This document shows, piece by piece, positions 1-5,779 of a stretch of DNA of 6,121 nucleotides. The DNA comes from Pseudomonadota bacterium. Lineage in GTDB: Bacteria; Pseudomonadota; Gammaproteobacteria; DAOUQR01. Location: assembly GCA_030625525.1 (NCBI GenBank), contig DAOUQR010000076.1, positions 1 to 6,121 on the forward strand, given 5' to 3'. The notes beneath the pieces were generated by a model. That model had not been told where the DNA came from and ran no database searches. It saw only the letters and a program-made list of their open reading frames with translations. The position numbers were made by a program, and so were the translations under genes. Positions within the stretch are counted from its first letter, which is position 1. Each line of letters begins with the position of its first letter.

Positions 1-1
1 G

Positions 2-346
2 ACTAAGCATAAATCGCGTGATAAAAATTGGATTGCTGGGCAAAACCCGGATGGTTATACCATCGAAATTAACAGTAATGGCAAACGTGCCGATGTAGCT
101 CGCGCCCTTCACGAAGCCCCTAAAAGTGCTCGGTCCGCACAATTCAAATATAAAAACGGGGATAACTCAAAATATTCCGGTGTTTATGGCACGTATCATT
201 CACGTGAAGAAGCGCAGGCGGCTATGAAAAAATTGCCTGACAATGTTCGATCTAAAGCGAATGTGGAATCGTGGGGACAAGTTCAATCACGTGCACATAG
301 TGGTGGTGAAAGTAAGCCGGCGTATAACTTGCCGATGGCACAGTAA
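2..346 (+). CDS. DamX-like SPOR-domain protein, C-terminal part (5' end outside window)
   Basis: This is an open frame entering from the left edge, with 114 residues visible before a TAA at 344-346. The visible part is almost entirely a SPOR domain: an opening WIAGQNPDGYTIEI strand, then SGVYGTYHSREEAQAAMKKL, and a closing LPDNVRSKANVESWGQVQ. The order Trp, YT-I, a G-x-Y turn, an 'S-x-EEA' helix, 'LP-x-x-V' and a final 'VQ' matches the C-terminus of E. coli DamX. SPOR domains bind glycan strands stripped of stem peptides at the septum, so the protein is probably an inner-membrane division protein with its SPOR domain in the periplasm. The N-terminal cytoplasmic and membrane part is not in the window. 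In related bacteria damX follows aroK-aroB, which cannot be checked here. A different SPOR protein with a DamX-type domain is the main alternative. Confidence 0.75.
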   Translation, partial: TKHKSRDKNWIAGQNPDGYTIEINSNGKRADVARALHEAPKSARSAQFKYKNGDNSKYSGVYGTYHSREEAQAAMKKLPDNVRSKANVESWGQVQSRAHSGGESKPAYNLPMAQ

Positions 347-371
347 TTTTATTACTATCCCGCTCAAAATA

Positions 372-401
372 CCGCGTGATTTAAAATCCTAAATCATGCG
401 G
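372..401. terminator. Probable two-way hairpin terminator between convergent genes
   Basis: CCGCGTGATTT (372-382) pairs with AAATCATGCGG (391-401) as an 11-bp stem with one G-T wobble and an 8-base loop. It lies midway between two convergent stop codons (346 and 418). The flanking T-runs are short on both strands (GGATTTATTA on +, TATTTTGAG on -), so it is a modest terminator or may act partly as an mRNA end stabiliser. Confidence 0.45.
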
Positions 402-417
402 GATTTATTAAAAGCAT

Positions 418-903
418 TTAGCTTTGCTGATTTCCAAACAACGAACTAGGTGCGTCATCAAACGTTAATGCATGCTTTGGTAAAGTTAAACGTGCGTAGT
501 GATTATCTTGTTTAATGACAATGCTCTGCGGCAAAATTTTTGTGATCACAGCCCCACCCGGTAAAGCTTGTTGTAATCCATAATTTTTTTCATGACCATT
601 GGCTTTTCGAATCATCACACGCGATTGATCAGCCGGGATCGCTAACACAATACCGACAATAGTGAGATCCAAATCTGCTGTGGGTAATTGATTGGGATCA
701 ATTATAAGTGGCGCCACGCCAAACATATGATCATTTTCAAGCGTTAAATCGTGTTGCTCACTGGCCTTGGGCATTTTGATCAATGAAGTGATAACGTTAT
801 TAGGCTCATCTTGCCAAACTTGCACGGCATTCCAACTCACTGCGATAAACAGCAGCACTGAAAAAGCTAATGTGGATATTTGGAAGCGAGTATCACTCAG
901 CAT
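418..903 (-). CDS. gspC: Short type II secretion system protein GspC (no PDZ domain)
   Basis: GspC is the inner-membrane T2SS component that links the inner-membrane platform to the outer-membrane secretin through its periplasmic homology region (HR). The 161-residue product has a short cytoplasmic N-terminus, one membrane segment (about residues 8-28), a linker, then an HR domain (about 61-143). The HR domain opens with HMFGV, the usual 'hLFG' signature, and contains LTIVGIVLAIP, 'YGLQQALPGGAVITKILPQS' and a final LTLPK. The chain ends soon after the HR domain, so the C-terminal PDZ or coiled-coil region of many GspC proteins is absent. ATG at 903 is chosen; a TTG directly upstream (906) is also in frame. 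AGAG about 10 bases before the ATG is a weak ribosome site. No other gsp gene is visible nearby. Dispersed T2SS genes are known in Legionella, where the homologue is called LspC. Confidence 0.8.
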   Translation of the reverse strand: MLSDTRFQISTLAFSVLLFIAVSWNAVQVWQDEPNNVITSLIKMPKASEQHDLTLENDHMFGVAPLIIDPNQLPTADLDLTIVGIVLAIPADQSRVMIRKANGHEKNYGLQQALPGGAVITKILPQSIVIKQDNHYARLTLPKHALTFDDAPSSLFGNQQS

Positions 904-940
904 CAATAGGAGTCTCTACAGATAAAATAATATTTGGCAA

Positions 941-949
941 ATTATACCA
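941..949 (-). promoter_or_regulatory. Extended -10 promoter for gspC
   Basis: Read on the minus strand this is TGGTATAAT, a perfect TATAAT with the TGn extension, about 38 bases before the gspC ATG. No convincing -35 hexamer stands at 16-18 bases, which is acceptable for an extended -10 promoter. It faces away from the sigma-E-type promoter at 969-996, so the two share a short divergent control region. Confidence 0.55.
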
Positions 950-968
950 CAGTTTCATCACTTTTTAG

Positions 969-996
969 GGAACTTTTTACTCAAACTAACGTCTAA
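969..996 (+). promoter_or_regulatory. Sigma-E/AlgU-type promoter for the 1080-1856 operon
   Basis: GGAACTT (969-975) and GTCTAA (991-996) match the known RpoE/AlgU consensus (GAACTT, 16 bases, TCnnA). There are exactly 16 bases between GAACTT and TCTAA. A start of transcription near 1001-1004 would give a leader of about 77 bases. The same element, with 9 identical bases at the -35, an equal 13-base spacer and 12 identical bases (GTCTAATACAGT) at the -10 side, occurs at 1951-1984 before the peroxidase gene. Confidence 0.8.
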
Positions 997-1079
997 TACA
1001 GTGCAAAGTGCGTTATGTTTGTTCAAGTTTACCGAATTTGAGCCGATATAGCCTATGTAACTGTAAATAGAGGATAATA

Positions 1080-1505
1080 ATGATGAAAAAAATAATCTTG
1101 ATAATTGCAGTTGGTTTAGCCATGGCGCTACCAATGCAAGGTTTCGCGACTCATTTAGGTAGTAAGGGATTTTCAAATAAATCTCGACACCATGGGCACC
1201 CACAACATTCGTATTACGTCTGCCACCAAACTATTCATCAAGGTTACGGGCGTCAGTGTACACAATGCAGTGGTGTAAAAACCTTTAATGAATTTCATAA
1301 ATACGTGAATGATCAGCACCGCGATGAACGTTACTACTGGCGTTATCATCCAATGAATTCATGTGCGCGATTAGGCTTTGCACCGGATGAATACCGTGGA
1401 TTTAACACCCGCAAAGAAGCTGAAAACTTTCGTAGCAAAAATTGTTCTTGCAAACGTTTTCATTACGGTTTGAATCGTTCAATCATTAATAAAAACACGC
1501 TATAA
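1080..1505 (+). CDS. Small secreted His/Cys-rich protein of unknown function
   Basis: I do not recognise a family. The 141-residue product begins with a clear Sec signal peptide (Lys-Lys, hydrophobic stretch about 5-19, likely cut after GFA at residue 23). The mature part is rich in His and aromatic residues: a cluster HHGHPQH at 37-43 and 11 His in all. Six Cys are present (48, 60, 63, 95, 122, 124), including C-x2-C at 60-63 and C-x-C at 122-124. All Cys lie in the exported part, so three disulphides or a metal site (Zn or Cu) are plausible, but neither is proven. Two adjacent ATGs (1080 and 1083) serve equally well, with AGAGG at 1069-1073 as ribosome site. It is the first gene after the sigma-E-type promoter and lies 12 bases before the next secreted gene, so both are probably envelope-stress-induced. 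Confidence 0.75.
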   Translation: MMKKIILIIAVGLAMALPMQGFATHLGSKGFSNKSRHHGHPQHSYYVCHQTIHQGYGRQCTQCSGVKTFNEFHKYVNDQHRDERYYWRYHPMNSCARLGFAPDEYRGFNTRKEAENFRSKNCSCKRFHYGLNRSIINKNTL

Positions 1506-1517
1506 AGGGTGGATAAA

Positions 1518-1856
1518 ATGAAAAGAATACTACTGAGTTTATTCATGGTAGTAGTTTTGCTACCTGTCGCACATGCCAATATTCCACCTGACGATGGTAA
1601 TTATAATTTAATTATGTTGCCGTTAGAGAGTGGTGGATTGATTGTAGCAAAGGGTGATATCAATACGGGTAATGCCTGGTATCGAAAAGGGAACAAGTGG
1701 ATTGCAACGCAAGAAGCTGGCTCTGTTCCTCCGTCAAAATATTCTTTTCATGCCGTTGCCTTTAAATTGAAAGGTTGGAATATGACGCGTATGGATAAAA
1801 ATAATGGACGGACCTGGATGTTGATTGGAAATCGATGGAAAGAGATCCGACATTAA
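1518..1856 (+). CDS. Small secreted protein with a two-copy Trp motif, function unknown
   Basis: The 112-residue product is not assigned to a named family. Residues 1-20 are a signal peptide ending VAHA, with probable cleavage before NIPP. The mature protein is basic and has no cysteine. It contains the same 15-residue pattern twice, exactly 46 residues apart: D-x-N-x-G-x-x-W-x3-G-N-[KR]-W at 47-61 and 93-107. This looks like two copies of a small beta-hairpin unit. The ATG at 1518 is preferred because AAAGGGTGG (1504-1512) sits at good spacing before it; an in-frame GTG at 1509 lies within that ribosome site. The gene follows its neighbour by 12 bases and ends just before a strong terminator, so the two form one transcript from the promoter at 969. 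Confidence 0.75.
   Translation: MKRILLSLFMVVVLLPVAHANIPPDDGNYNLIMLPLESGGLIVAKGDINTGNAWYRKGNKWIATQEAGSVPPSKYSFHAVAFKLKGWNMTRMDKNNGRTWMLIGNRWKEIRH
1656..1838 (+). repeat. Internal protein repeat (two Trp-motif units)
   Basis: The two units are encoded at 1656-1700 and 1794-1838. Seven positions are identical (Asp, Asn, Gly, Trp, Gly, Asn, Trp), with Lys/Arg exchanged at one more. They are in perfect register 46 residues apart, and the DNA has diverged, so the duplication is old. Confidence 0.6.
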
Positions 1857-1868
1857 AGAGCCCCCAGA

Positions 1869-1902
1869 AAAAATAAAGCCGCTCTTGTGCGGTTTTATTT
1901 TT
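1869..1902 (+). terminator. Strong intrinsic terminator after the two-gene secreted operon
   Basis: A 14-bp stem (AAATAAAGCCGC-type left arm 1869-1882, right arm 1889-1902) has a TCTTGT loop and a single G-T wobble. The right arm ends in TTTTATTTTT. It begins 12 bases after the stop at 1856 and separates this operon from the peroxidase gene, which therefore needs its own promoter. Confidence 0.85.
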
Positions 1903-1950
1903 GTCCAAAATTCGAAATTATAGCCGTAGCGAAAATCATAGTAGCTTTAT

Positions 1951-1978
1951 GGAACTTTTCTCAGTCATTTGCGTCTAA
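1951..1978 (+). promoter_or_regulatory. Sigma-E/AlgU-type promoter for the peroxidase gene
   Basis: GGAACTT (1951-1957) and GTCTAA (1973-1978) again leave 16 bases between GAACTT and TCTAA. The identity with the promoter at 969 extends through GTCTAATACAGT, while the spacer sequences differ. A transcript start near 1983-1986 would leave a leader of about 27 bases carrying the GAGG ribosome site (2003-2006). Confidence 0.82.
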
Positions 1979-2011
1979 TACAGTAAATAAATACTAATAA
2001 TTGAGGCTCAC

Positions 2012-3922
2012 ATGAAAACTCGATTAGTCGCTGCGTTATTCATATCAATCCTATTTTCACAAAGCTTTGCGAACTATTTTGATAAGCCTCTAACAGAATT
2101 TAGAGCGATTGATGGCTATGGGAATAATATAAATCATCCAGAATGGGGTAGCAGCAATCAAGCTTTCATACGCAAAGCACCCAGTGCATATACTGACAGT
2201 TTAAATACACCGGCAGGTGAGACCCGCCCGAGTGCACGTAAAATTAGTTATGATATTTTTACTCAAATCGAATCACATCCTAATCCACAAGGTGCGAGTA
2301 ATTTTCTTTGGCTTTGGGGACAGTTCGTTGATCATGATATTGATTTAACCGCCGGCCCGAATGAAGGCGAAGAAGAACTATTTAATATTCCTGTTCCAAC
2401 GGGTGATATGTACTTTGATCCAAATAGCGACGGTGATAAATGGATTATGCTAACACGATCAGGATTTGCATCCGGAACGGGCGTTAGCGGCATTCCGCGA
2501 CAGCAAGTCAATCTAATAACAGCTTTTCTTGACGCTTCGATGGTTTATGGTTCAGATCCCAGTCGTAATCAATATCTTCGCAAAGAAGGTGGTAAATTAA
2601 AAATGACTGGAGATAGTTTGCTGCCTCTTAATGATGGCAGTCAACCGAATGCTGGGGGAAATTCTACAGATTTATATGTTGCTGGTGATGTGCGTGCTAA
2701 TGAAAACATGGCATTAACATCGCTACATAATTTATTTGTACGCGAACATAATCGACTCGTGGATGAAATCAAAAACAATCATCCTGATTGGAATGATGAA
2801 ATGCTCTACCAACACGCTAAAGCTATTATTGAAGGGCAAGTTCAAGCCATTACTTTTAATGAGTTTTTGCCGCAATTATTAGGTCAACATGCTTTTAAAA
2901 AACAGATGGAATATCGAAAAAATGTTAATCCACAAATTTCAAATTTATTTGCAACAGCGGCTTACCGACTCGGTCACACCCTGCTTGATAATATGTTATA
3001 TCGTTTTGAAAAAAACGGGGACGAATACGAACACGGCAATATGCCACTACAATATGCTTTTTTCAATCCTGAAGAATATGCGGTTACCAATAATTTAGAA
3101 GCAGTTTTCCGTGGCATGGCAGGATCTCACGCTGAAGCGATGGATACTAAAATGGTGACCAGCGTGCAGAATTTTTTATTCGGACAACCTGGCAGCGGTG
3201 GCTTTGATTTAGCCTCTTTAAATATTCAACGTGGGCGCGATCATGGTTTAGGTGACTATAATTCGGTAAGAGAAATTTATCATTTAAAGAAATTCACGAA
3301 CTTTAGTCAAATAACGGATGACTTTGAATTACAACAACAACTAGAAAATTTATACAGCACACCTGATAATATCGATTTATTTGTGGGTGGATTAGCAGAA
3401 AAAACGGTTAAAAAATCAATGTTAGGTCAACTGTTTAAAAAAATTCTGAAAGAACAGTTTTCACGAATACGCAGCGGCGATCGATTTTGGTATAGCCAGC
3501 GCCTACCGAAAAAACTCGTGAAAAAAATCAATCGAATACGCCTATCAGACATTATCAAACGCAACAGTCATATCACCCATTTGCAACCCAATATTTTTCA
3601 AGCCTATAAACGCATGGGTGGCGATGAATTCGATAATGATGTTGTCGGTAGCGATCACAAAGATTTAATCATTGGATTTGGTGGTAATGACAATCTATTC
3701 GGTGGTGAAGGTCACGACTGCTTTAGTTTCGCACCAAACTCCGGTCACGATATTATCCATAATTGGGAACAGGGTGACCGCATCGATATCTCAGCGTATA
3801 AAAAAACGCCGAAGGAAATTCGAATCATCCGTAAACGTCATCAGGTAAAAATCGTCTTAGACAGCCAAAACAGTATTACAGTGCTAACGACCATTTTTAA
3901 TAAAAACGCGATAAGATATTAA
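2012..3922 (+). CDS. Secreted animal-type haem peroxidase with C-terminal RTX calcium-binding tail
   Basis: This is a member of the peroxidase-cyclooxygenase (animal haem peroxidase) superfamily, which uses H2O2 to oxidise halides or organic substrates. Residues 1-20 are a signal peptide (ends SQSFA). The catalytic domain covers about 25-535. Aligned by eye with myeloperoxidase, the key residues are all present: distal Gln104, Asp107 and His108; Asp109 plus Thr170, Phe172, Asp174, Ser176 for calcium; Arg228 and Glu231; proximal His322 in YRLGHT; and Asn404 in NIQRGRDHG. Asn232 follows Glu231 where myeloperoxidase has Met, so two haem ester bonds are possible but not the sulphonium link. No Cys occurs until residue 570, unlike the disulphide-rich animal enzymes. 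Residues 546-572 are three RTX-like nonapeptides (GFGGNDNLF and GGEGHDCFS are clearest), followed by a DRIDIS-type strand and a basic tail. Bacterial peroxidases with RTX parts (peroxicins) are known. GAGG at 2003-2006 supports the ATG. Confidence 0.93.
   Translation: MKTRLVAALFISILFSQSFANYFDKPLTEFRAIDGYGNNINHPEWGSSNQAFIRKAPSAYTDSLNTPAGETRPSARKISYDIFTQIESHPNPQGASNFLWLWGQFVDHDIDLTAGPNEGEEELFNIPVPTGDMYFDPNSDGDKWIMLTRSGFASGTGVSGIPRQQVNLITAFLDASMVYGSDPSRNQYLRKEGGKLKMTGDSLLPLNDGSQPNAGGNSTDLYVAGDVRANENMALTSLHNLFVREHNRLVDEIKNNHPDWNDEMLYQHAKAIIEGQVQAITFNEFLPQLLGQHAFKKQMEYRKNVNPQISNLFATAAYRLGHTLLDNMLYRFEKNGDEYEHGNMPLQYAFFNPEEYAVTNNLEAVFRGMAGSHAEAMDTKMVTSVQNFLFGQPGSGGFDLASLNIQRGRDHGLGDYNSVREIYHLKKFTNFSQITDDFELQQQLENLYSTPDNIDLFVGGLAEKTVKKSMLGQLFKKILKEQFSRIRSGDRFWYSQRLPKKLVKKINRIRLSDIIKRNSHITHLQPNIFQAYKRMGGDEFDNDVVGSDHKDLIIGFGGNDNLFGGEGHDCFSFAPNSGHDIIHNWEQGDRIDISAYKKTPKEIRIIRKRHQVKIVLDSQNSITVLTTIFNKNAIRY
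3647..3727 (+). repeat. RTX (haemolysin-type calcium-binding) nonapeptide repeats
   Basis: Three nonapeptides follow one another at peroxidase residues 546-554, 555-563 and 564-572, fitting GGxGxDxLx with the first copy degenerate. Downstream, SGHDIIHNWEQGDRIDIS matches the usual region after RTX blocks ('sG.D.I.dF..GD.iDls'). Such repeats fold into a beta-roll on binding calcium outside the cell. Confidence 0.8.
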
Positions 3923-3935
3923 AGCGTGATAAATT

Positions 3936-4529
3936 TTATGGCGCTAATTGTTGAATGATCCATTGACTTTCTTGTCGAACATAAACAAAGCGGTCATGAA
4001 GACGATGAGCGCGATCGTGCCAAAACTCTACTCTTGTTGGTTTTAAAACGAATCCACCCCAATAAGTAGGCAAGGGAATTTTTTCACACTCTTTGAATTT
4101 TGTTTGATAGTCTTCAAATTTATTTTCTAATTCTGTGCGAGAAGTAATCGTCTGACTTTGTTTTGAAGACCACGCACCGATTTGGCTTTGCCGTGGACGA
4201 CTATGAAAATATTTCTCACTCTCACTCACTGGTAATTTCTCAACGACACCTTGAATGCAGATTTGTTTACCTAAAACCGGCCAATAAAAAACAATTGAAG
4301 CATGCGGGTTCTCTGCCAAATTTTGGCTTTTATTACTATTGTAATTTGTATAAAAGCAAAATCCTTCCTGATATAAACCTTTAAAAAGAACAATGCGAGC
4401 AGAAGAATGCCCTTGCTTATCTGCCGTTGCTAACGTCATTGCATCAGGTTTAGCTTCTTGACTATGGGTAGCCTCATCATACCAGCGAGTGAATTGTTCA
4501 ATAGGGTTCTCTAATTTATCAAAGTTCAT
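3936..4529 (-). CDS. pdxH: Pyridoxine/pyridoxamine 5'-phosphate oxidase
   Basis: PdxH is the cytoplasmic FMN enzyme that oxidises pyridoxine or pyridoxamine 5'-phosphate to pyridoxal 5'-phosphate, using O2. The 197-residue product shows the full family signature: FMN-binding ARIVLFKG (44-51), FYTNYNSNKSQNL (59-71), YFHSRPRQSQIGAWSSKQS (107-125), PLPTYWGGF (152-160), and EFWHDRAHRLHDRF (168-181). In the last of these, Arg176 and His178 correspond to the PLP-contacting Arg and His of E. coli. It ends in the usual -LAP. It is about 20 residues shorter than the E. coli enzyme, all at the N-terminus, which is a variable tail in the family. The ribosome site before the ATG at 4529 is weak. The 3' end is only 13 bases from the end of the convergent peroxidase gene. 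Confidence 0.95.
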   Translation of the reverse strand: MNFDKLENPIEQFTRWYDEATHSQEAKPDAMTLATADKQGHSSARIVLFKGLYQEGFCFYTNYNSNKSQNLAENPHASIVFYWPVLGKQICIQGVVEKLPVSESEKYFHSRPRQSQIGAWSSKQSQTITSRTELENKFEDYQTKFKECEKIPLPTYWGGFVLKPTRVEFWHDRAHRLHDRFVYVRQESQWIIQQLAP

Positions 4530-4583
4530 CTAGCAGCGCCTGAAAGGTTAAAAAATGATCGCAAAGTTTATAGATCCGTCAGA

Positions 4584-4612
4584 AGAATAAGTTAACCCAA
4601 CTAGTGTGTCAA
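4584..4612 (-). promoter_or_regulatory. Sigma-70 promoter for pdxH
   Basis: On the minus strand a perfect -35 TTGACA (4612-4607) is followed after 17 bases by TATTCT (4589-4584), a 4 of 6 match to the -10. The implied transcript starts near 4577, giving a leader of about 47 bases before the ATG at 4529. Confidence 0.65.
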
Positions 4613-4638
4613 CATGCTAGCTAGCCATCCATTCAGCA

Positions 4639-4668
4639 ATTACACTTTGGGCAATTTTTTGCTATAAT
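4639..4668 (+). promoter_or_regulatory. Sigma-70 extended -10 promoter for the rSAM-trhO operon
   Basis: TATAAT at 4663-4668 is perfect and carries the TGn extension (TGC, 4660-4662). ATTACA at 4639-4644 is a 4 of 6 match to the -35, with an 18-base spacer. The -10 is followed by CGCCCC, a GC-rich discriminator of the sort often seen at growth-rate-controlled promoters; that control is an inference. Start of transcription would be near 4675, about 31 bases before the rSAM ATG. Confidence 0.75.
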
Positions 4669-4705
4669 CGCCCCACATCGCCAGTAACTAACAGACCTTG
4701 ATCTT

Positions 4706-5779
4706 ATGAAATTTGATTTAAAATGGCTAGCCTGGGAAATCACCAGACGCTGTAATTTAAAATGTACGCATTGTCGTTCATCTTCAGAGTTAGAAGTCAG
4801 TAATCACCCTGATGTACCAACAGAAAAAGCTTTTAAAGTGCTCGATGAAATCGCAGGCTTTGCTAGCCCCGCAGTAGTATTAACAGGTGGCGAACCTTTA
4901 TTGCGTGAAGACATCTTTGACATTGCTGAATATGGTACGAATAAAGGCTTGAGAATGTGCTTAGCCACAAATGGTACACTTCTTACACCTGAGATTTGTA
5001 AAAAAATTATATCTTCAGGCATCAAGATGGTATCTCTTAGTTTAGATGGCTCATACCCTGAATTACATGATACGTTTAGATGCCAACCGGGTGCCTTTCG
5101 AGCGACTGTAGAAGCAGCTAGAATTTTAAAAGAACATAAAATTGACTTCCTGATTAATTCATCATTTACCAAAGTAAACCAGCACGATATTGCCGAATGC
5201 TTTCATTTAGCAAAAGCTCTTGGCGCAAAAGCTTGGTATCTGTTTATGGTTATTCCTACCGGACGTGCTAAAGAATTACTAGACGAGCTAATCAGTGTTG
5301 ATGATTTTCAAGAAATATTAGATTGGCACTATGAGCTAGAAAATAATGAAGACGATATTATGGTTAGGCCAACCTGTGCACCTCATTATTACCGCGTGCG
5401 CTTTGAACACGATAAACATAAAGAAAAAAGAGGCCGCAGGCGAAAACTGGCTTTTTCACCAGGCGATAGTAAAGGATGCCTAGCGGGGCAAACGATCGCT
5501 CTTTTAGATGTCGACGGTAATGTTTTACCTTGTAGTTATTTACCTATACCCGCAGGTAATATAAACGAGCAACCATTCAATGAAATATGGTCAGACTCCA
5601 AATTATTCAAAGATTTTCGTGATTTCAAATCTTATGAAGGCCGTTGTGGAGATTGTGAATTCATCAAAATTTGTGGTGGCTGTAGAGCACGTGCATATAT
5701 GATTAATGGCAACTACCTTGCTGAAGAACCTTTTTGTCATCACGTCCCAATTATACAAAGAACTGGAGAACACAAATGA
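4706..5779 (+). CDS. Radical SAM/SPASM enzyme of the AhbD/NirJ tetrapyrrole group
   Basis: The 357-residue product opens with WEITRRCNLKCTHC, giving the SAM-cluster cysteines 16, 20 and 23. GGEP (61-64) and LATNGTLL (86-93) follow, as in radical SAM barrels. The C-terminal SPASM region has Cys258, 276, 314, 317, 323, 326 and 344, including CGDCEFIKICGGCRARAY (314-331). RPTCAPHYYRV (221-231), PTGRAKE (184-190) and GCLAGQ (257-262) resemble AhbD, which decarboxylates Fe-coproporphyrin III to haem b without oxygen, and the related NirJ. I recall these motifs from the family and have not tested them; a peptide-modifying SPASM enzyme is the alternative. The start is fixed by the family, whose Cys motif lies near the N-terminus; no clear ribosome site precedes it. 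No other haem gene is visible here. The last codons overlap trhO by ATGA. Confidence 0.85.
   Translation: MKFDLKWLAWEITRRCNLKCTHCRSSSELEVSNHPDVPTEKAFKVLDEIAGFASPAVVLTGGEPLLREDIFDIAEYGTNKGLRMCLATNGTLLTPEICKKIISSGIKMVSLSLDGSYPELHDTFRCQPGAFRATVEAARILKEHKIDFLINSSFTKVNQHDIAECFHLAKALGAKAWYLFMVIPTGRAKELLDELISVDDFQEILDWHYELENNEDDIMVRPTCAPHYYRVRFEHDKHKEKRGRRRKLAFSPGDSKGCLAGQTIALLDVDGNVLPCSYLPIPAGNINEQPFNEIWSDSKLFKDFRDFKSYEGRCGDCEFIKICGGCRARAYMINGNYLAEEPFCHHVPIIQRTGEHK

Noticed and set aside
958..1203. Open frame on the minus strand over the start of the His/Cys-rich gene
   Set aside because: It crosses the sigma-E-type promoter and an obvious signal-peptide gene, and has no recognisable domain or ribosome site.
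1509..1517. In-frame GTG that would lengthen the second small secreted protein by three residues
   Set aside because: The GTG lies within the AGGGTGG ribosome site; ATG 1518 has better spacing and gives a standard signal peptide.
969..1984. Reading the two promoter copies as ends of a duplicated or mobile unit
   Set aside because: Identity is limited to the two promoter boxes, spacers differ, and there are no flanking repeats or transposase.
3923..3945. Imperfect hairpin between the convergent peroxidase and pdxH ends
   Set aside because: It has a G-G mismatch, a short stem and no T-run on either strand, and it overlaps the pdxH stop. Not good enough to call a terminator.
4616..4625. Perfect palindrome GCTAGCTAGC between the divergent pdxH and rSAM promoters
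   Set aside because: Only 10 bases, of low complexity, and without a second copy or a known operator match.
4804..5172. Minus-strand open frame inside the radical SAM gene
   Set aside because: It is a shadow of a clearly conserved gene, with no family features of its own.
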